Counted from the stretch's first letter, positions 7,733-16,514 are shown. The stretch is DNA of 39,166 bases from an uncultured Solobacterium sp. (GCA_900546285.1 URCJ01000013.1:1-39166), one strand, 5' to 3'. Notes: a model not told the origin generated them from the sequence alone. A program made the numbers and translations.

Positions 7733-9037
7733 ATGAATTTAACTAACGGGAACATAAACAAAATCTTATTAAAATTCTCATTACCTTTAATAGTCTTGCA
7801 ACTATTAAACCAACTATATACCCTAATAGACTCAATCATTGTCTCTAGATTTTCAGGTGGCAATGATTTTGCCATCCTATCTAATATCTCAACCCTAACA
7901 ATGTTAGGATACTGTCTAGTACAAGGTGGTGCTATTGTCTCTAATGTTGTCTTTGCCAAGATGTTTGGCGAAGAAAATAAGCAAGGACTAAGCGATGCCA
8001 AAAGAACTTTTAATATTGTCTTCTTTGTATATTCCACTATCATTGCACTACTATATTGTCTTTTCGCTAAACAATTATTAGAACTAATTCATATCCCAAA
8101 ATATTTATTAAACGATTCAATTATTGTCCTAATTGTCTATGCCCTTAACTTTATTCCAGTTGGCATTGTTACAGTTAATCAAGGCATCTTAAATGGCTAT
8201 GGTGATTCTAAAACACCAATGATTCTTTGTATAATCTTCCAAGTATTAAATCTAATCCTTGACTATATCGTCGTAGCTATATTTGATAAAGGTGTCCTTG
8301 GTGCTGCCCTAGCTTCTCTAATTTCAGTCTTATTAAGTGCTATCTTTATGTACTATAAAGCTAATAAATTAATTAACTCTTATAAGCTAAAAGCTCATTT
8401 CTCTTTTGATTATCTAAAAAGTGGCATCGCCATGATGATTCCATCTACTATATCTCAAAGTGTATATTCCTTTGGTTCCTTTTTCTTACAAATATTAGTC
8501 AATGGCTATGGTGTAGAAATAATCAATGGTTATAATGTAGCCTTCACCTTAAACAATCTTCTATTATGTCCTCTTGTTGGCATTTGTAATGCCTATGAAT
8601 CTTTCTGTGCTCAAAATATCGGTGCCAATAAGCATGATAGGGTTGATGCCGGTTTTAAGTCTATATTATTCTTTGGTACTTTGATTTGTATCCTTTCTTC
8701 TTTATTAACTATTATATTTAATAAACCACTCGTATCTTTATACATTAAAGATACGACCCTAGAAAGCTTTATATATGCAGATAAAGCTTTCCTAATTCTT
8801 ATCTTGAATTATTTCGCAATCTTCTATAAGAATAGTTTTGATTCTTATTTTAAGGGCCACCAAAAGATGAAGAGTTTAGCGTTTATTTCTACTATCGTAT
8901 TAGCAACACGTATTATTTTATCTTTTGTGTTTACACCAAGTTTTGGTCCTTTGTTTCTAACGTGGGCATGTATCATTTCTAATGTTTTAGGAATAATAAT
9001 ATATATAGTTGTGTTTAGAAAATTTATGATAATCTAA
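7733..9037 (+). CDS. MATE-family multidrug/toxin efflux transporter
   Basis: A 434-aa protein with about twelve helices. The start (MNLTNGNINKILLKFSLPL, then NQLYTLIDSIIVSRF) matches the canonical DinF/NorM-like N-terminus, so the ATG is trusted despite the missing ribosome site. The pseudo-repeat of the second half is seen in NGYNVAFTLNNLLLCPL and the FKGHQKMKSL stretch. Members export cationic drugs or metabolites using Na+ or H+ gradients. It is divergent from the GPH symporter with only 56 bases between the starts. Length is close to the usual 440-450. No regulator gene adjoins it. Confidence 0.85.
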   Translation: MNLTNGNINKILLKFSLPLIVLQLLNQLYTLIDSIIVSRFSGGNDFAILSNISTLTMLGYCLVQGGAIVSNVVFAKMFGEENKQGLSDAKRTFNIVFFVYSTIIALLYCLFAKQLLELIHIPKYLLNDSIIVLIVYALNFIPVGIVTVNQGILNGYGDSKTPMILCIIFQVLNLILDYIVVAIFDKGVLGAALASLISVLLSAIFMYYKANKLINSYKLKAHFSFDYLKSGIAMMIPSTISQSVYSFGSFFLQILVNGYGVEIINGYNVAFTLNNLLLCPLVGICNAYESFCAQNIGANKHDRVDAGFKSILFFGTLICILSSLLTIIFNKPLVSLYIKDTTLESFIYADKAFLILILNYFAIFYKNSFDSYFKGHQKMKSLAFISTIVLATRIILSFVFTPSFGPLFLTWACIISNVLGIIIYIVVFRKFMII

Positions 9038-9048
9038 TTTATCATAAA
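9023..9048 (+). terminator. weak AT-rich hairpin at the MATE stop codon
   Basis: TTTATGATAA (9023-9032) and TTATCATAAA (9039-9048) pair perfectly over six bases that include the stop codon, followed by an AT-rich tail. It could terminate poorly or protect the 3' end. Confidence 0.35.
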
Positions 9049-9119
9049 ATTATTTATATTAATTCCTAAAGCTTTTAAAATGACTAAAAATGTTAAAATT
9101 ATTAAAAAGGATATTTATA

Positions 9120-10514
9120 ATGAAACGATTTGAAAAATTATATGGGGTTACTCTAACCACAACAAAACAAAAAGAAATAGTATTAATTCTAATGGCACTA
9201 GAAGCTATTTTTGCCTTCTCATATCTCGGCTATATCGAACTTGATGTTGTTTCTACAACCACACTACATATTCTAGTAATAGTAGGCGCAATGACTTTGG
9301 GTATAAGTGCAAGTGTACCTGTTGCCTTAGTCTTTGCCCTATCTTCAATGTGGATAGGAACCTATTCTACCGCACCACTAGATCAACTATTCTCACCTTT
9401 TGTGAGTGGAGTCCCCTTTGCCTCTATCATGTTTGGCCTATCAAGAATATTATTCGCAATCGTCTCAGCCAATTTATTTAATATATATTTTGACAAAACA
9501 AGAAAACATGTTTACTTAGGTATATTTATTGTCGGAATGCTTTGTACCTTCATCCAAGGAATCTTCATGGTAATTGCCTTCTATTTATTCTTACCTGCAA
9601 TGCGAGAAACCCTAAGTGCCAACTTATCGTCTTATCCTGTATTTAGCGATTGGTTATCTTATGTCTTAGCAGGATTTACATGTTCTTTGGTTCATTATGT
9701 ACTTATTAAAAGTAATCTTAAGAACCACTTAAAATATATTTGTGATAATGTAGAACCTAGACAAAAGTCAAAGTCATTAATCATCACTAAAACAGTTACA
9801 TTATTAATGGGAATCTTATGTATCTTATATCTAAGAAAAATGATTTTTAGAAATCTATTCATTCATAATATTTCATTTGATAATTCACTAAAAATCGATA
9901 TTAGTGCTCTGCTTTTCCAAGAACTAATCGCTCTTATATCATTATTTGGAATCCTAATCATTATCATCCAATGGATATATGAATTCTATACTATTCAAAG
10001 CATTAAGATGCGCGATAAGCTTTATGAACAAAGTGTTAAGATTTCAGTTGATCCGCTTACTGGTGTCTATTCTAGATTTGCCTATAACGAATATATCGCT
10101 AATCACAAAAACACACCTTCAAACAATTTTGTGGTATTCCTTATCGATATTAATGGTCTAAAGGTTGCCAATGATACATTAGGACATGAAGCAGGTGATG
10201 AATTAATTTGTGGTGCAGCCGCTTGTATTACCAGTACATTCAAAGACAAAGGCAACACCTATAGAATTGGCGGTGATGAATTCGTTGTCTTTGGTTATAT
10301 GAATAAAGATGATGTTGAATCTACTATCAACGATTTAAAACATACAGTAGACAATTGGTCTGGCAACAAGGTAGATAATTTAAGCATTTCATTTGGCTAT
10401 GCCCACTATGATGATTATCCTAATTTAACAATTGAAGAACTAACTAAGAAAGCTGATAAAGAAATATATCTGATGAAGAAACATTACTATGATGCAAAGT
10501 TTAATAGAATATAG
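9120..10514 (+). CDS. membrane-bound diguanylate cyclase (GGDEF)
   Basis: A 464-aa protein made of about eight N-terminal membrane helices (1-290), a short coiled linker and a C-terminal GGDEF domain. DPLTGVYSRFAY opens the domain, IDINGLKVANDTLGHEAGDE carries the metal-binding and substrate contacts, and RIGGDEF lies at 382-388, so cyclic di-GMP synthesis from two GTP is expected. The RxxD inhibitory site that normally sits five residues before GGDEF is replaced by KDKG, so product feedback at that site is probably lost. The sensory membrane part is MASE-like but not assignable. The start is set at 9120, where AAAGGA lies nine bases upstream; the ATG at 9090 has no ribosome site. It is followed at once by the DinJ/YafQ remnant. 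Confidence 0.85.
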   Translation: MKRFEKLYGVTLTTTKQKEIVLILMALEAIFAFSYLGYIELDVVSTTTLHILVIVGAMTLGISASVPVALVFALSSMWIGTYSTAPLDQLFSPFVSGVPFASIMFGLSRILFAIVSANLFNIYFDKTRKHVYLGIFIVGMLCTFIQGIFMVIAFYLFLPAMRETLSANLSSYPVFSDWLSYVLAGFTCSLVHYVLIKSNLKNHLKYICDNVEPRQKSKSLIITKTVTLLMGILCILYLRKMIFRNLFIHNISFDNSLKIDISALLFQELIALISLFGILIIIIQWIYEFYTIQSIKMRDKLYEQSVKISVDPLTGVYSRFAYNEYIANHKNTPSNNFVVFLIDINGLKVANDTLGHEAGDELICGAAACITSTFKDKGNTYRIGGDEFVVFGYMNKDDVESTINDLKHTVDNWSGNKVDNLSISFGYAHYDDYPNLTIEELTKKADKEIYLMKKHYYDAKFNRI

Positions 10515-10521
10515 TACTTAT

Positions 10522-10650
10522 ATGGAACAAAATAATTTTAATAAAGAAACAATAGAAGCTTTAAAAGAGGCAGAAAGAATCGCAAAAGACCCTAATGTTG
10601 AACATTATTCTGATGTGGAAGAAGCTTTAAGAAAATTAAAAGACATTTAG
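10522..10650 (+). pseudogene. truncated RelB/DinJ-type antitoxin remnant
   Basis: The 42-codon frame (NNFNKETIEALKEAERIA, then VEHYSDVEEALRKLKDI) matches only the C-terminal, toxin-wrapping part of DinJ/RelB antitoxins. The ribbon-helix-helix DNA-binding half (about 50-60 residues) is missing. The frame can be extended back to in-frame ATGs at about 10489 and 10492 inside the cyclase tail, but this adds no recognisable domain. No ribosome site precedes the ATG. It overlaps the toxin remnant in another frame. Confidence 0.65.
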
Positions 10651-10862
10651 ATATTGACCTATTAGATAACATTATTAGATGTTTATCCAATGGGGAACCA
10701 CTTCCAAAAAAGCATAAAGATCATGCACTTACAGGTAATTGGATCGGACATAGAGAATGCCATATTCTTCCGAATTGGCTTCTAATATATAGAATCGATG
10801 GTGATGTCTTGGCCTTAACATTAGCTCGCACTGGTTCTCACAGCGATTTATTCGGTAAGTAA
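10614..10862 (+). pseudogene. truncated YafQ-type mRNA interferase remnant
   Basis: From a TGA at 10611 the frame is open for 82 codons and encodes the C-terminal two-thirds of YafQ: LSNGEPLPKKHKDHALTGNW, GHRECHILPNWLLIYRID, LARTGSHSDLF. There is no ATG, GTG or usable TTG before the conserved body, and the first 20-25 residues are missing. The residues recalled as catalytic in E. coli YafQ are mostly kept (His of DHAL, His of ECH, Trp, His and Phe of GSHSDLF), but the Asp before Trp is Asn. With the antitoxin also truncated, one deletion across the operon start plus later drift is a simple explanation. Expected to be inactive. Confidence 0.7.
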
Positions 10863-10886
10863 AAGGTGAACATGTGTTCACCTTTT
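10861..10886. terminator. bidirectional terminator between YafQ remnant and HTH regulator
   Basis: AAAAGGTGAACA (10861-10872) and TGTTCACCTTTT (10875-10886) are perfect complements around TG. The A/T ends provide a T-run in both directions. It separates convergent transcription units. Confidence 0.8.
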
Positions 10887-10888
10887 AC

Positions 10889-12598
10889 TTAATCTTTTAT
10901 AGGTGGGATAAAGTTTTCTATCGCACTCCTTAATTTTGGATGCTTAATCACAAAATGAATTGCAGGTGCCTTAGCCTTAGAAACCATAGCCCACTTACCC
11001 TCATGAATATGTATCTGAAGATTTCTAAATGTTTGTCCTGAGCTACATTTTAATTTATAGTTAGAATGTTTTTTCATGAATTCCTTAGATAAACTTAGAT
11101 GCTCCTCATATTCCTCTTTATTATAAGTAATATCCTCTTCCCAAAAGATCCTTGATAATTCCAATACCTGAGGTCTATTTTCACTAAACACCAAGGGCAC
11201 CTCATCCTCTATTGTTTCATTCTTTAAAATTAGATTAACTCTTTCTCTTTGAACCTCTAAGTGCCTTTTAATCTCATCCTTATCCTTAATATTATTTCTA
11301 TCTAGAATCTTATCTAACAATTCATCACTGATAGTATATAAAGGTAGTGTTGATAAGATACTTCTTCTTTTACCAACATTTGTCATATCTGTTAATAAAA
11401 AAGTATTGAGTTCATTCTTTCGATCACTTCGACAAATTTCCATCAAAGGATAAGCATTCTTAAGCATCTCTTCCGCTCGCTTTTGATAATACTCAAGTTC
11501 CTTCTTATTCTTAGTTAAATAATAACTTCCATCATTATGATAACCCGCAATGGCCTGACCGCTTAAAGCTGCAGCCCCAGATACCTTTAATAGATGTAAG
11601 AAAACATTACCTTGAACATTTTTAAAATAGTAAGGTGAAATTTGACCTGTCATATACATTGGTATCCAACTCTCTAGCCCCAACATCATCTCATCAAAAT
11701 TTCTATCCACATTATGTATCTGATTTAGATGCAAGCCCTTCTTAAGCATCATCGCCAAGCCAAACATCCATTTCTTAGGAAATTCCTTATCCTTAGCCAT
11801 CTCCTTAATCGGCATATCGCTGTACATTGTCACCGGTTCCATCGATTTAGAAAGAACAGTAGCCTTAATAAAATCTATTTCACTCTCCATCATATCTTCT
11901 AAACCAAAATAAGTCTTAGATGAAGGGATTTGAAAAGGAACAGTAGGTACCTTAATCTCGTCAAACTTAATAACTTTGATATATTCATTTAAATCAAACT
12001 CGTCTAATTTATATAAGAAAGCCGATATCGTATCTCCCACTTCTTTTCCTTGACTCTCTAACAGCCAAATCTTTATCTTATTGTAGCGAATTGATAAATC
12101 GCCTATTTCCTCAACATCACAACCAATCAATTCCGCTACAGCAGCTATTTGAAGAGCCGTTTCCATTTCCCTGGCAACAAAAGAAGCTACACTAGAGGCA
12201 AACTGATCAACATCACCTGGTTTTCTACTACCATTTCTTATTCTAAAAATAGCTGAAGTATCATAGTTAATATATTGTGACAACTGACTCAAATTAATAT
12301 CCAAGGCACTTATTAATGTATTAAAATTTTGTCTTAATAATTCCTTATCAGTAGCCACAAAATCTTCGCATTCTATAAAAGCCTTAGACACATTACCAAT
12401 TTCTATTCCCTTATCCTTTGCCAACTTTGAAATCGCTTTACATAAGTTTTCAAAAGTTTTAGTACCAAACTCTGGAACATGCCCACCATTTTTATATCTA
12501 CTAAATGACGCAGGTGAAATACCCGAAATAGCACAAATATCTTTAGCACTACAAGAAAGAACTTCCATATATTCACTAAGTTGCTGATTAAATTTCAT
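10889..12598 (-). CDS. large protein with two HTH_XRE-like domains, unknown function
   Basis: A 569-aa protein. The N-terminus has one Cro/C1-type helix-turn-helix (about 1-60: CSAKDICAISGISPASFSRY) and a second similar unit (about 80-145: LSQLSQYINYDTSAIFRIRNG). The remaining 400 residues are mixed alpha/beta with no membrane segment and no catalytic motif I recognise. The fold is not obviously phage-like. The start is set at the ATG at 12598, eight bases after AGG; a GTG nine bases earlier is worse spaced. It is divergent from the zinc-ribbon membrane genes, and two palindromes lie in the shared 138-base gap, so it probably controls itself and those genes. The C-terminal part could bind a ligand or protein partner. 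Confidence 0.6.
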   Translation of the reverse strand: MKFNQQLSEYMEVLSCSAKDICAISGISPASFSRYKNGGHVPEFGTKTFENLCKAISKLAKDKGIEIGNVSKAFIECEDFVATDKELLRQNFNTLISALDINLSQLSQYINYDTSAIFRIRNGSRKPGDVDQFASSVASFVAREMETALQIAAVAELIGCDVEEIGDLSIRYNKIKIWLLESQGKEVGDTISAFLYKLDEFDLNEYIKVIKFDEIKVPTVPFQIPSSKTYFGLEDMMESEIDFIKATVLSKSMEPVTMYSDMPIKEMAKDKEFPKKWMFGLAMMLKKGLHLNQIHNVDRNFDEMMLGLESWIPMYMTGQISPYYFKNVQGNVFLHLLKVSGAAALSGQAIAGYHNDGSYYLTKNKKELEYYQKRAEEMLKNAYPLMEICRSDRKNELNTFLLTDMTNVGKRRSILSTLPLYTISDELLDKILDRNNIKDKDEIKRHLEVQRERVNLILKNETIEDEVPLVFSENRPQVLELSRIFWEEDITYNKEEYEEHLSLSKEFMKKHSNYKLKCSSGQTFRNLQIHIHEGKWAMVSKAKAPAIHFVIKHPKLRSAIENFIPPIKD

Positions 12599-12614
12599 AA
12601 TAGTCACCTTTCCT

Positions 12615-12632
12615 TATCTTAATTATAAGATA
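12615..12632. promoter_or_regulatory. palindrome over the -10 region of the HTH gene
   Basis: TATCTTA (12615-12621) and TAAGATA (12626-12632) flank four bases. A minus-strand TATAAT lies inside (12622-12627), about 24 bases before the HTH gene start, so a protein bound here would block that promoter. Confidence 0.4.
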
Positions 12633-12646
12633 CAAAAAATCTAATC

Positions 12647-12672
12647 TCATAATAGTCAATTGACTCTTATGA
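12647..12672. promoter_or_regulatory. 26-nt near-perfect palindrome in a divergent promoter region
   Basis: TCATAATAGTCAA (12647-12659) faces TTGACTCTTATGA (12660-12672) with one mismatch in thirteen pairs and no spacer. TTGACT hexamers occur on both strands at the centre. It lies between the HTH gene and the zinc-ribbon genes and is a good operator candidate for the HTH protein. Confidence 0.5.
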
Positions 12673-12736
12673 AAGAACAATAATCTGACCATGTCTCATA
12701 TGAAATAATTACTATAGAAATCAAAGGAGGATGTTT

Positions 12737-13414
12737 ATGGCTTTAATCAAATGTCCAGAATGTGGTAAACAAATGAGCGATATGGCAAGTAGTTGCCCTC
12801 ATTGTGGTTACACCAAAAATATTAATCAAAATAGTAGTAAGAAATCTAAACCTAAAAATTCTAAGAGTAAATTTAGTATTAAGTACTTAGTCATAATTGT
12901 TGTCTTGTTAGTTGGTGGGTATATGCTGTATAGTAAACCAAGTCAAAGTGGTGAAATACAACCAAACGCCAATGGCAATTATGAGTTTAATCAAAATGGT
13001 AAATATTTTGAGTTTCCAAGCAACTATAAAGCTTATATAGATACTGACGGAACCATTTATGTAGGTCAATATATCGACGATAGTGGTGCTCTAATACCAT
13101 ACATTTCAATTGAAAAATATACTGGCTATACAAATCCTGTAGATATCTTAAATGAGCTTTATGAACTATTAGTCAAAGAATACCCTGATACTAGCATTGT
13201 CATCGACCTAGTAAATGGACAAATAAATGATAAAGATGTCTATGGTGTTTGTTTCGGTTATACATCAAATGGTCATTATGTAATCGACAATAGATATGCC
13301 TTCCTGATTGGCAACAGTATGTATTTAATAACCACTAAAGAAGAAAATCAAAATACCGATGAAATCAACAATGTATGTACATTAATAATCGAAAGTTTAA
13401 AGGAGACTAACTAA
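12737..13414 (+). CDS. zinc-ribbon membrane protein with extracytoplasmic domain
   Basis: A 225-aa protein. An N-terminal zinc ribbon (CPEC...CPHC, residues 6-24) is followed by a basic Ser/Lys linker, one membrane helix (about 49-65) and a C-terminal domain (about 80-225) that would lie outside the cell and resembles no family I can name. The start at 12737 is chosen because GGAGG lies six bases upstream and because the resulting MALIKCPEC matches the start of the next gene (MALIKCKEC). The ATG at 12731 abuts the ribosome site. It is coupled to the PrsW-type gene one base downstream. A protease/substrate or sensor pair is a possible reading. Confidence 0.6.
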   Translation: MALIKCPECGKQMSDMASSCPHCGYTKNINQNSSKKSKPKNSKSKFSIKYLVIIVVLLVGGYMLYSKPSQSGEIQPNANGNYEFNQNGKYFEFPSNYKAYIDTDGTIYVGQYIDDSGALIPYISIEKYTGYTNPVDILNELYELLVKEYPDTSIVIDLVNGQINDKDVYGVCFGYTSNGHYVIDNRYAFLIGNSMYLITTKEENQNTDEINNVCTLIIESLKETN

Positions 13415-13415
13415 T

Positions 13416-14585
13416 ATGGCACTAATCAAATGTAAAGAATGTAATCATGAAATATCAAGTACAGCTGAATTTTGTCCCCATTGTGGTTATAAGAATGATG
13501 TTAGAACCTGTCCTGAATGTGGTGCACTAGTCAAAGAAGATGATGAAATTTGTAAGGAATGTGGCTACCCTCTAAAACAAGAAACCAATTCAAATATCAT
13601 TACCGATAATCTAGATAAGATTACAGGGGCTCAAAGTAAAAGCTATGTTACCTTTAAAGACTTATTTAAAAATACTTTTAAAAAGCACACCGAGGAAGAT
13701 CTTGATGCCTTATTTATATGTGGTGGCGATACAACAACACCAAAAATTAAAGACCTAGATCCTAGAAATGTCAGCGCTTGGGTTTATCTTAAAATATTCC
13801 TTTTCTTTTTAGTCGCCTACATTCCAGTTCGAATTGGCTTTTTAAGCTTTGGCAACGATAACTTCTTACCTGCAATGGTAATACTGGCAGCCTTCGCTAT
13901 ACCATTTGCGGTACTCATGTTCTTCTTTGAGATCAATGTCTTTAGAAACATTCCATTCTATAAGATAATGAAATACTTTGTATGGGGTGGTGCATTAAGC
14001 TTAATAGTAGCCATCCTATTCTTCACATTAAACTTTAATTACGACATCGCTACCTTTGACGGTGCCCTAATGGTAGGCTTAGTTGAAGAAGTAGCCAAGG
14101 CAACAATAGTCGCATTCTTCTTATTCAAAAGTAAAAGAAGCAACTATATCCTAGACGGACTACTTATTGGATCAGCCGTTGGCGCAGGCTTTGCGGCCTT
14201 TGAAACAGCTGGCTACATCCTAAGATGGTTCTTACAATCAGGTGTCGATTCAATGTTACAAGTAATAATATTAAGAGGCTTCCTTGCCCCAGGTGGACAT
14301 GTTGTTTGGGCAGCCATTGAAGGTGCAGCCCTAATGTATGTCAAAGGCTTTGACAAACTTGATAAAAAACACCTAAACGATAAAAGATTCCTTCTTACTT
14401 GTTTAATCCCAATAATACTTCATGGTATCTGGGACATGCCAATACCTTCACCATTTGCCATTGTTCAAATTATACTTACAATCATCGCATGGCTTGTGGT
14501 TATCTACTTCATCAATCTAGGCTTAAAACAAGTTGATGATGCCAAAGTTTTAGAACTAAAGAAAGAAGACACTATACAAGAATAG
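13416..14585 (+). CDS. zinc-ribbon PrsW-family intramembrane protease
   Basis: A 389-aa protein. Two zinc-ribbon units (CKEC/CPHC and CPEC/CKEC, within residues 6-50) precede a polytopic region of about eight helices from residue 125. The PrsW signatures are present: VEEVAKA at about 218-224, the FAAFETAGY helix near 260 and LHGIWD near 334. PrsW-type proteases cut anti-sigma factors or membrane proteins, with Glu and His residues forming the active centre. GGAGA precedes the ATG by seven bases, overlapping the end of the preceding gene. The upstream zinc-ribbon membrane protein is a candidate substrate or partner because both share the ribbon. Confidence 0.75.
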   Translation: MALIKCKECNHEISSTAEFCPHCGYKNDVRTCPECGALVKEDDEICKECGYPLKQETNSNIITDNLDKITGAQSKSYVTFKDLFKNTFKKHTEEDLDALFICGGDTTTPKIKDLDPRNVSAWVYLKIFLFFLVAYIPVRIGFLSFGNDNFLPAMVILAAFAIPFAVLMFFFEINVFRNIPFYKIMKYFVWGGALSLIVAILFFTLNFNYDIATFDGALMVGLVEEVAKATIVAFFLFKSKRSNYILDGLLIGSAVGAGFAAFETAGYILRWFLQSGVDSMLQVIILRGFLAPGGHVVWAAIEGAALMYVKGFDKLDKKHLNDKRFLLTCLIPIILHGIWDMPIPSPFAIVQIILTIIAWLVVIYFINLGLKQVDDAKVLELKKEDTIQE

Positions 14586-14596
14586 AGATATCAAAG

Positions 14597-14636
14597 AATT
14601 AAAATAAGACTACGCAATCGTAGTCTTATTTTAATT
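14597..14636. terminator. strong bidirectional terminator between PrsW and methyltransferase genes
   Basis: Eighteen perfect pairs: the outer AATT ends, then AAAATAAGACTACG (14601-14614) with CGTAGTCTTATTTT (14619-14632) around the loop CAAT. A/T runs on both sides serve both strands. The methyltransferase stop codon lies inside the stem. Confidence 0.85.
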
Positions 14637-15198
14637 TTCCACTTACTTGATACATCCTATCATCATCAACATATACATAGACATCAAGATACTTAGACAT
14701 TATCTTAGCTAATTCACTAGCTTTTATTAAACCATTTGATATAGAACTAGCAGGGCCTTCATGATGATGATTAATACGTTCCCTACTCATTCCATGGGCA
14801 ATAGTTAAAGTACCATCCTTATTTAATAAAGTAGCTAAGTGCTTAATCAAAGCCTCAGGATCAATGAAATGAGGAAAGGCATTATAAACAATTATTCGAT
14901 CAAACTTACGATTATCTAATTCTTCCACATCACCCCAGATAAATTCAATATTTTTAAACTTATCACTCGCAATTTCAATCATCTTCTTTGATAAATCAAT
15001 ACCCGTAGGATGCGCTCCTCTATCTAAATAATAAGGAATCATCACGCCTGTACCACAGGCCACATCCAAGACTGTATTGCCTTTTTCAACCTTGGCATTA
15101 TCCAAAATAGTCTTAATGATTAAGTCATCCTTAATCATTTCTTCATCCCAAGAAGAAGCTGCCCTATCAAAAAAAGCTTCAATACTATTCTTATCCAT
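14626..15198 (-). CDS. class I SAM-dependent methyltransferase
   Basis: A 190-aa protein with a Rossmann-type SAM site: VLDVACGTGVM (motif I) near 43-53, TGIDLSKKMI (the acidic ribose contact) near 66-75, and IIVYNAFPHF near 104-113 (motif IV region). Length is slightly under the usual 200-250. Its start overlaps the S-component stop, and it is the last gene of the ECF transporter operon, so the transported vitamin or precursor may be its substrate or its product's precursor. That is inference; the methyl acceptor is unknown. Confidence 0.75.
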   Translation of the reverse strand: MDKNSIEAFFDRAASSWDEEMIKDDLIIKTILDNAKVEKGNTVLDVACGTGVMIPYYLDRGAHPTGIDLSKKMIEIASDKFKNIEFIWGDVEELDNRKFDRIIVYNAFPHFIDPEALIKHLATLLNKDGTLTIAHGMSRERINHHHEGPASSISNGLIKASELAKIMSKYLDVYVYVDDDRMYQVSGKLK

Positions 15199-15713
15199 TA
15201 AATAAGCTTAGCCTTCTTTAATGCGAAATAAATAACTGGAATAAAAACGATTTGAATAATAATACCAGGCATACCAGTCACAAATAAGCCAGTAACCCAA
15301 AGAGTCACAGAATAAGAACCCTTCGCAAAAATTAGAGCCTTAGAAATGCCACTAACAACTCTACCTAGTAACATTGCACCAATTAAAGAAGTATATACCT
15401 TAGCAGTTTCATTCTTAACTGGAAGAAAATTCATTAATAAACCTGAAATTAAACCATAAGCTGCAAGTTCAATAACCATTTGAGGTAAGTAGCCCATAGG
15501 TGGCATACTAGTAATTAAATGAGACATAACAGGACCTGCAATACCACATAATAGACCATAAGGCCAACCAGTAACCAAACCACAAAGTAATACTGGAATA
15601 TGCATTGGTAGATAAATAGAACCAGCATTAGGAATCGCATGGAATGCCATAGGTAGCACTACACACATCGCAATCATAATTGCACAAATTATTGCCTTTT
15701 TAGTATTTGTCAT
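15198..15713 (-). CDS. ECF transporter substrate-binding (S) component
   Basis: A 171-aa integral membrane protein of about five to six helices, typical of S components. YLPMHIPVLLCGLVTG and SMPPMGYLPQMVIELAAYGL are characteristic of a subgroup annotated in various genomes as vitamin-precursor uptake (CblT-like or pyridoxine/thiamine-related); I cannot choose the substrate. It shares an operon with EcfT and two ATPases, so it may form a dedicated ECF complex. GGGGGAAA lies six bases before the ATG. No riboswitch is visible ahead of the operon to reveal the vitamin. Confidence 0.75.
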   Translation of the reverse strand: MTNTKKAIICAIMIAMCVVLPMAFHAIPNAGSIYLPMHIPVLLCGLVTGWPYGLLCGIAGPVMSHLITSMPPMGYLPQMVIELAAYGLISGLLMNFLPVKNETAKVYTSLIGAMLLGRVVSGISKALIFAKGSYSVTLWVTGLFVTGMPGIIIQIVFIPVIYFALKKAKLI

Positions 15714-15725
15714 AAAATTTCCCCC

Positions 15726-16514
15726 TTATAAAAAAATAAACAACAATAATATTAAAACACTCATCAAAAGAATGTAATAATCGCAAGCCTTCAAAGAAAC
15801 ATCAAACTTAATTCTTCGATCTTTCTTAAGCTCAATGCCCCTACTAATTAAGGCTAGAGCTAAGTCATCGGCTCTTTTAAATGCTGAGATAAAAACTGGA
15901 ACCACAAACGGCACAATTGAAGTTGCCCTGGTAATAAGATTTTTACTATCAAGCTTAGCACCCCTAGCTATCTGCGCCTTTCTAATCATTTCTGCTTCCT
16001 CAAATAAAGTAGGAATAAAAGTCAAAGAAATAGAAAGAATCATCGAAATCTCATAAACATTTAAACCAACAAATTGTAAAGGATAAAGAAACATTGAAAT
16101 ACCCCTTGTTAGATCTAAAGGACTAGTTGTACTTAGTAAGATAGTTGTAATCATAATCAGCAACAACATCTTGCCAACCACATTAATCCCTTGTACTAAA
16201 CCCAAATATGAGGGATTAAAGATAAGGAAACTAAAGTAAGCATTTTCTGGTGAAAAGAAACAGAAGTTCATTAGAAAGACCACTACACAAAACTTTAATG
16301 TCTTAGTCAAAGAACCTGTAATACTCTCTATATCAATCTTAGATGCCTTTATACAAATACCTACAATGATTAGCCATACTATATAAGACTCTAGACCATG
16401 CGTATTAATAACCGCAATCATCATGATGATTAAAGTAATAATCTTGGTAAACGCAGCACACTTATGAAAGATAGAATCACCCTTGAAATAAGAACCAATA
16501 GGTAAACTATTCAT
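15726..16514 (-). CDS. ecfT: ECF transporter transmembrane (T) component
   Basis: A 262-aa protein with about six membrane helices and a cytoplasmic coupling region. It carries the two short Arg motifs that bind the ATPases: AQIARGAKL near 182-190 and ALISRGIEL near 222-230. The second motif has Ser in place of Ala. EcfT connects the S component to the EcfA1/EcfA2 pair. Its ATG overlaps the EcfA2 stop by eight bases. Confidence 0.85.
   Translation of the reverse strand: MNSLPIGSYFKGDSIFHKCAAFTKIITLIIMMIAVINTHGLESYIVWLIIVGICIKASKIDIESITGSLTKTLKFCVVVFLMNFCFFSPENAYFSFLIFNPSYLGLVQGINVVGKMLLLIMITTILLSTTSPLDLTRGISMFLYPLQFVGLNVYEISMILSISLTFIPTLFEEAEMIRKAQIARGAKLDSKNLITRATSIVPFVVPVFISAFKRADDLALALISRGIELKKDRRIKFDVSLKACDYYILLMSVLILLLFIFL

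Noticed and set aside
7669..8043. 124-codon minus-strand frame over the start of the MATE gene
   Set aside because: It is antisense to clear MATE coding sequence and has no ribosome site or recognisable domain.
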